The notes beneath the pieces are model-generated. The model saw only the letters and a list, made by a program, of their open reading frames with translations, was not told the origin of the DNA and ran no database searches. The position numbers and the translations under genes were made by a program. Shown in pieces: positions 7,214-8,125 of a stretch of 8,125 bases of DNA; the stretch's first letter is position 1, and each line of letters starts with the position of its first letter. The DNA is from Clostridia bacterium (GTDB taxonomy: Bacteria; Bacillota_A; Clostridia; Christensenellales; Aristaeellaceae). The stretch spans positions 1 through 8,125 of the forward strand of contig JAGBAU010000084.1 of assembly GCA_017938785.1 (NCBI GenBank), read 5' to 3'.

Positions 7214-7242
7214 AACCCAGCGTGCTATGTGTACGCTGGGTT
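7214..7242. terminator. Perfect 10-bp hairpin between regulator and second binding-protein gene
   Basis: AACCCAGCGT (7214-7223) pairs perfectly with ACGCTGGGTT (7233-7242) around a 9-nt loop, 46 nt after the response-regulator stop. On the plus strand it is followed by AAATAAAC, a poor U-tract. An A-rich run (7199-7215) lies on its upstream side, so a better U-tract is on the minus strand, interrupted by GTGTG. It may end the regulator transcript inefficiently or act in both directions. Confidence 0.55.
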
Positions 7243-7249
7243 AAATAAA

Positions 7250-7281
7250 CCTAAAATTCTGAACAAATTGCCGAAATCTCT
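7250..7281 (+). promoter_or_regulatory. Candidate response-regulator binding site: direct repeats 21 bp apart
   Basis: CCTAAAATTCT at 7250-7260 and CCGAAATCTCT at 7271-7281 agree at 8 of 11 positions (CCnAAAnnTCT) and start exactly 21 bp apart. That is two helical turns and the usual spacing for AraC-family half-sites. The downstream copy ends 3 nt before the -35 position of the next promoter, where an activator would touch RNA polymerase. Related CCTAAAG (7297) and CCGAAAT (7334) also occur. No binding data, so this is only a candidate. Confidence 0.4.
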
Positions 7282-7284
7282 TTC

Positions 7285-7313
7285 TTTCGGTAAAAGCCTA
7301 AAGTATCTATAAT
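7285..7313 (+). promoter_or_regulatory. Promoter of the second sugar-binding-protein gene
   Basis: TATAAT at 7308-7313 is a perfect -10. TTTCGG at 7285-7290, at 17-nt spacing, is a very weak -35. The -35 is also the right arm of a perfect inverted repeat, CCGAAA (7271-7276) and TTTCGG (7285-7290). A good -10 with a bad -35 is what an activator-dependent promoter looks like. Start point predicted near 7320. Confidence 0.68.
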
Positions 7314-7322
7314 GATATTAAA

Positions 7323-7336
7323 CGGGCAAATGCCCG
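7323..7336 (+). promoter_or_regulatory. 5'-end mRNA hairpin before a strong ribosome binding site
   Basis: CGGGC (7323-7327) pairs with GCCCG (7332-7336) around AAAT. It falls within a few bases of the predicted 5' end of the transcript and leaves the ribosome binding site AAGGAGGG (7344-7351, 7 nt before the ATG) unpaired. A hairpin at the extreme 5' end commonly protects messages from decay, which would fit a very highly expressed gene. Confidence 0.5.
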
Positions 7337-7358
7337 AAATTTGAAGGAGGGTACAACA

Positions 7359-8125
7359 ATGAAGAAACTGTTGACTCTGGTTCTGGCACTGGTTCTGGTA
7401 ATGGGCCTGGCTGCCAATGCATCCGCTCTGACCGTAGCATTCTCTCAGATCGGTCAGGAATCCGACTGGCGTACCGCTAACACCGACAACGTAAACGCTG
7501 CAATCGAAGCAGCAGGCTGGGAGCTCGTATACTCCGATGGCCAGCAGAAGCAGGAAAACCAGATTGCTGCTCTGCGTTCCTTCATCACCCAGGGCGTTGA
7601 CTACATCCTGTTCACCGGCGTTGTAAACACTGGTTGGGAGGAAGTTCTGACCGAAGTTAACGAAGCTGAAATCCCGCTGATCCTGCTGGACCGTATCCCG
7701 GACTGCGCAGATCAGATTGATTACGTAGCAGCTTTCGGCGGCGACTTCATCGAGGAAGGCTACCGCATGGTTAAGTGGGCTGGCGAATACATGAAGACCA
7801 TCGGCATGGAAGAAGCCAATGTTGTCATCATGGAAGGCACCACCGGCGCTTCCGCTCAGGTAGACCGCACCACCGGTAACCTGAAGGCTCTGGAAGAGTA
7901 TCCCAACATGAAGCTGGTTGGCCAGCAGTCCGGTAACTTCACCCGCGCTGAAGGCCAGGCTGTTATGGAGAGCTGGCTGAAGTCCATCGATAAGATCGAC
8001 ATCCTGTTCGCTCAGAACGACGACATGGCCCTGGGCGCAATCGACGCCATCAAGGCTGCTGGTCTGGTTCCCGGCAAGGACATCATCATCGTTGGCTGCG
8101 ACTCCGTTAAGGCCGCTTTCGAAGC
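7359..8125 (+). CDS. YtfQ-like sugar-binding protein of an ABC importer (3'-truncated by window edge)
   Basis: The first 255 complete codons of an extracytoplasmic sugar-binding protein with the same fold and motifs as the lipoprotein at 2740. Motifs are FSQIGQESDWR (28-38), QQKQENQIAALRSF (62-75), GTTGAS (160-165) and SGNFTR (191-196). Predicted ligand contacts are Asp111-Arg112, Arg170, Asn220-Asp221 and Asp248. Hand alignment to that paralogue needs no gaps (constant offset of 10 residues) and gives about 93 of 233 identities. The signal peptide ends ANASA, a signal-peptidase-I site at about residue 23/24. There is no lipobox Cys, unlike the paralogue. Codon use is that of a very highly expressed gene: valine is GTT or GTA in 20 of 21 cases and never GTG. 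I infer it is the transport receptor, with ATPase and permease genes (YtfR/YtfT/YjfF-like) just beyond the window. The ligand is probably galactofuranose, galactose or a related sugar; this is not settled by sequence alone. Confidence 0.93.
   Translation, partial: MKKLLTLVLALVLVMGLAANASALTVAFSQIGQESDWRTANTDNVNAAIEAAGWELVYSDGQQKQENQIAALRSFITQGVDYILFTGVVNTGWEEVLTEVNEAEIPLILLDRIPDCADQIDYVAAFGGDFIEEGYRMVKWAGEYMKTIGMEEANVVIMEGTTGASAQVDRTTGNLKALEEYPNMKLVGQQSGNFTRAEGQAVMESWLKSIDKIDILFAQNDDMALGAIDAIKAAGLVPGKDIIIVGCDSVKAAFE

Overview
The window looks like chromosomal DNA from an anaerobic, GC-rich Clostridia-type Firmicute. The grounds are a YesM/YesN-style two-component system, a typical Firmicute sirtuin, strong AGGAGG-type ribosome binding sites, consensus sigma-A promoters and the general protein style. 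No 16S or other phylogenetic marker is present, so this placement is inference. I see no mobile element, CRISPR array, tRNA or rRNA.

Layout: (1) 1-705 (+), 3' part of a Sir2-family NAD-dependent protein deacylase. (2) 746-2575 (-), a convergent gene for a polytopic membrane protein, probably a GT-C-like glycosyltransferase. It is driven by a perfect-consensus sigma-A promoter, probably starts at a TTG codon, and ends at a hairpin shared with the sirtuin. (3) 2740-5179 (+), a sugar-binding lipoprotein of the YtfQ/RbsB type, followed one base later by a YesM-type sensor histidine kinase. Both end at a strong terminator at 5192-5224. (4) 5313-7167 (+), a 66-residue Cro/C1-type regulator and a 530-residue YesN-type response regulator (receiver plus AraC DNA-binding domain), behind a separate promoter with a near-perfect 22-bp palindrome. 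(5) 7359-8125 and beyond (+), a second YtfQ-like sugar-binding protein, cut by the window edge, with its own promoter, a 5'-end hairpin and a very strong ribosome binding site.

How the genes fit together: the two binding proteins are collinear, ungapped paralogues at about 40% identity by hand count. The first is a lipoprotein made together with the kinase. The second has the strongly biased codon use of a very highly expressed gene and is probably the transport receptor of an ABC importer encoded just past the window. The simplest reading is a three-component sugar sensor (binding lipoprotein, kinase, AraC-type regulator) that switches on a cognate galactose/galactofuranose-like ABC importer. 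The general architecture resembles the XylFII-LytS-YesN system of solventogenic clostridia. The small Cro/C1 regulator placed between kinase and response regulator, with its own promoter and candidate operator, is the least ordinary part. The sirtuin and the membrane protein appear to be unrelated neighbours.
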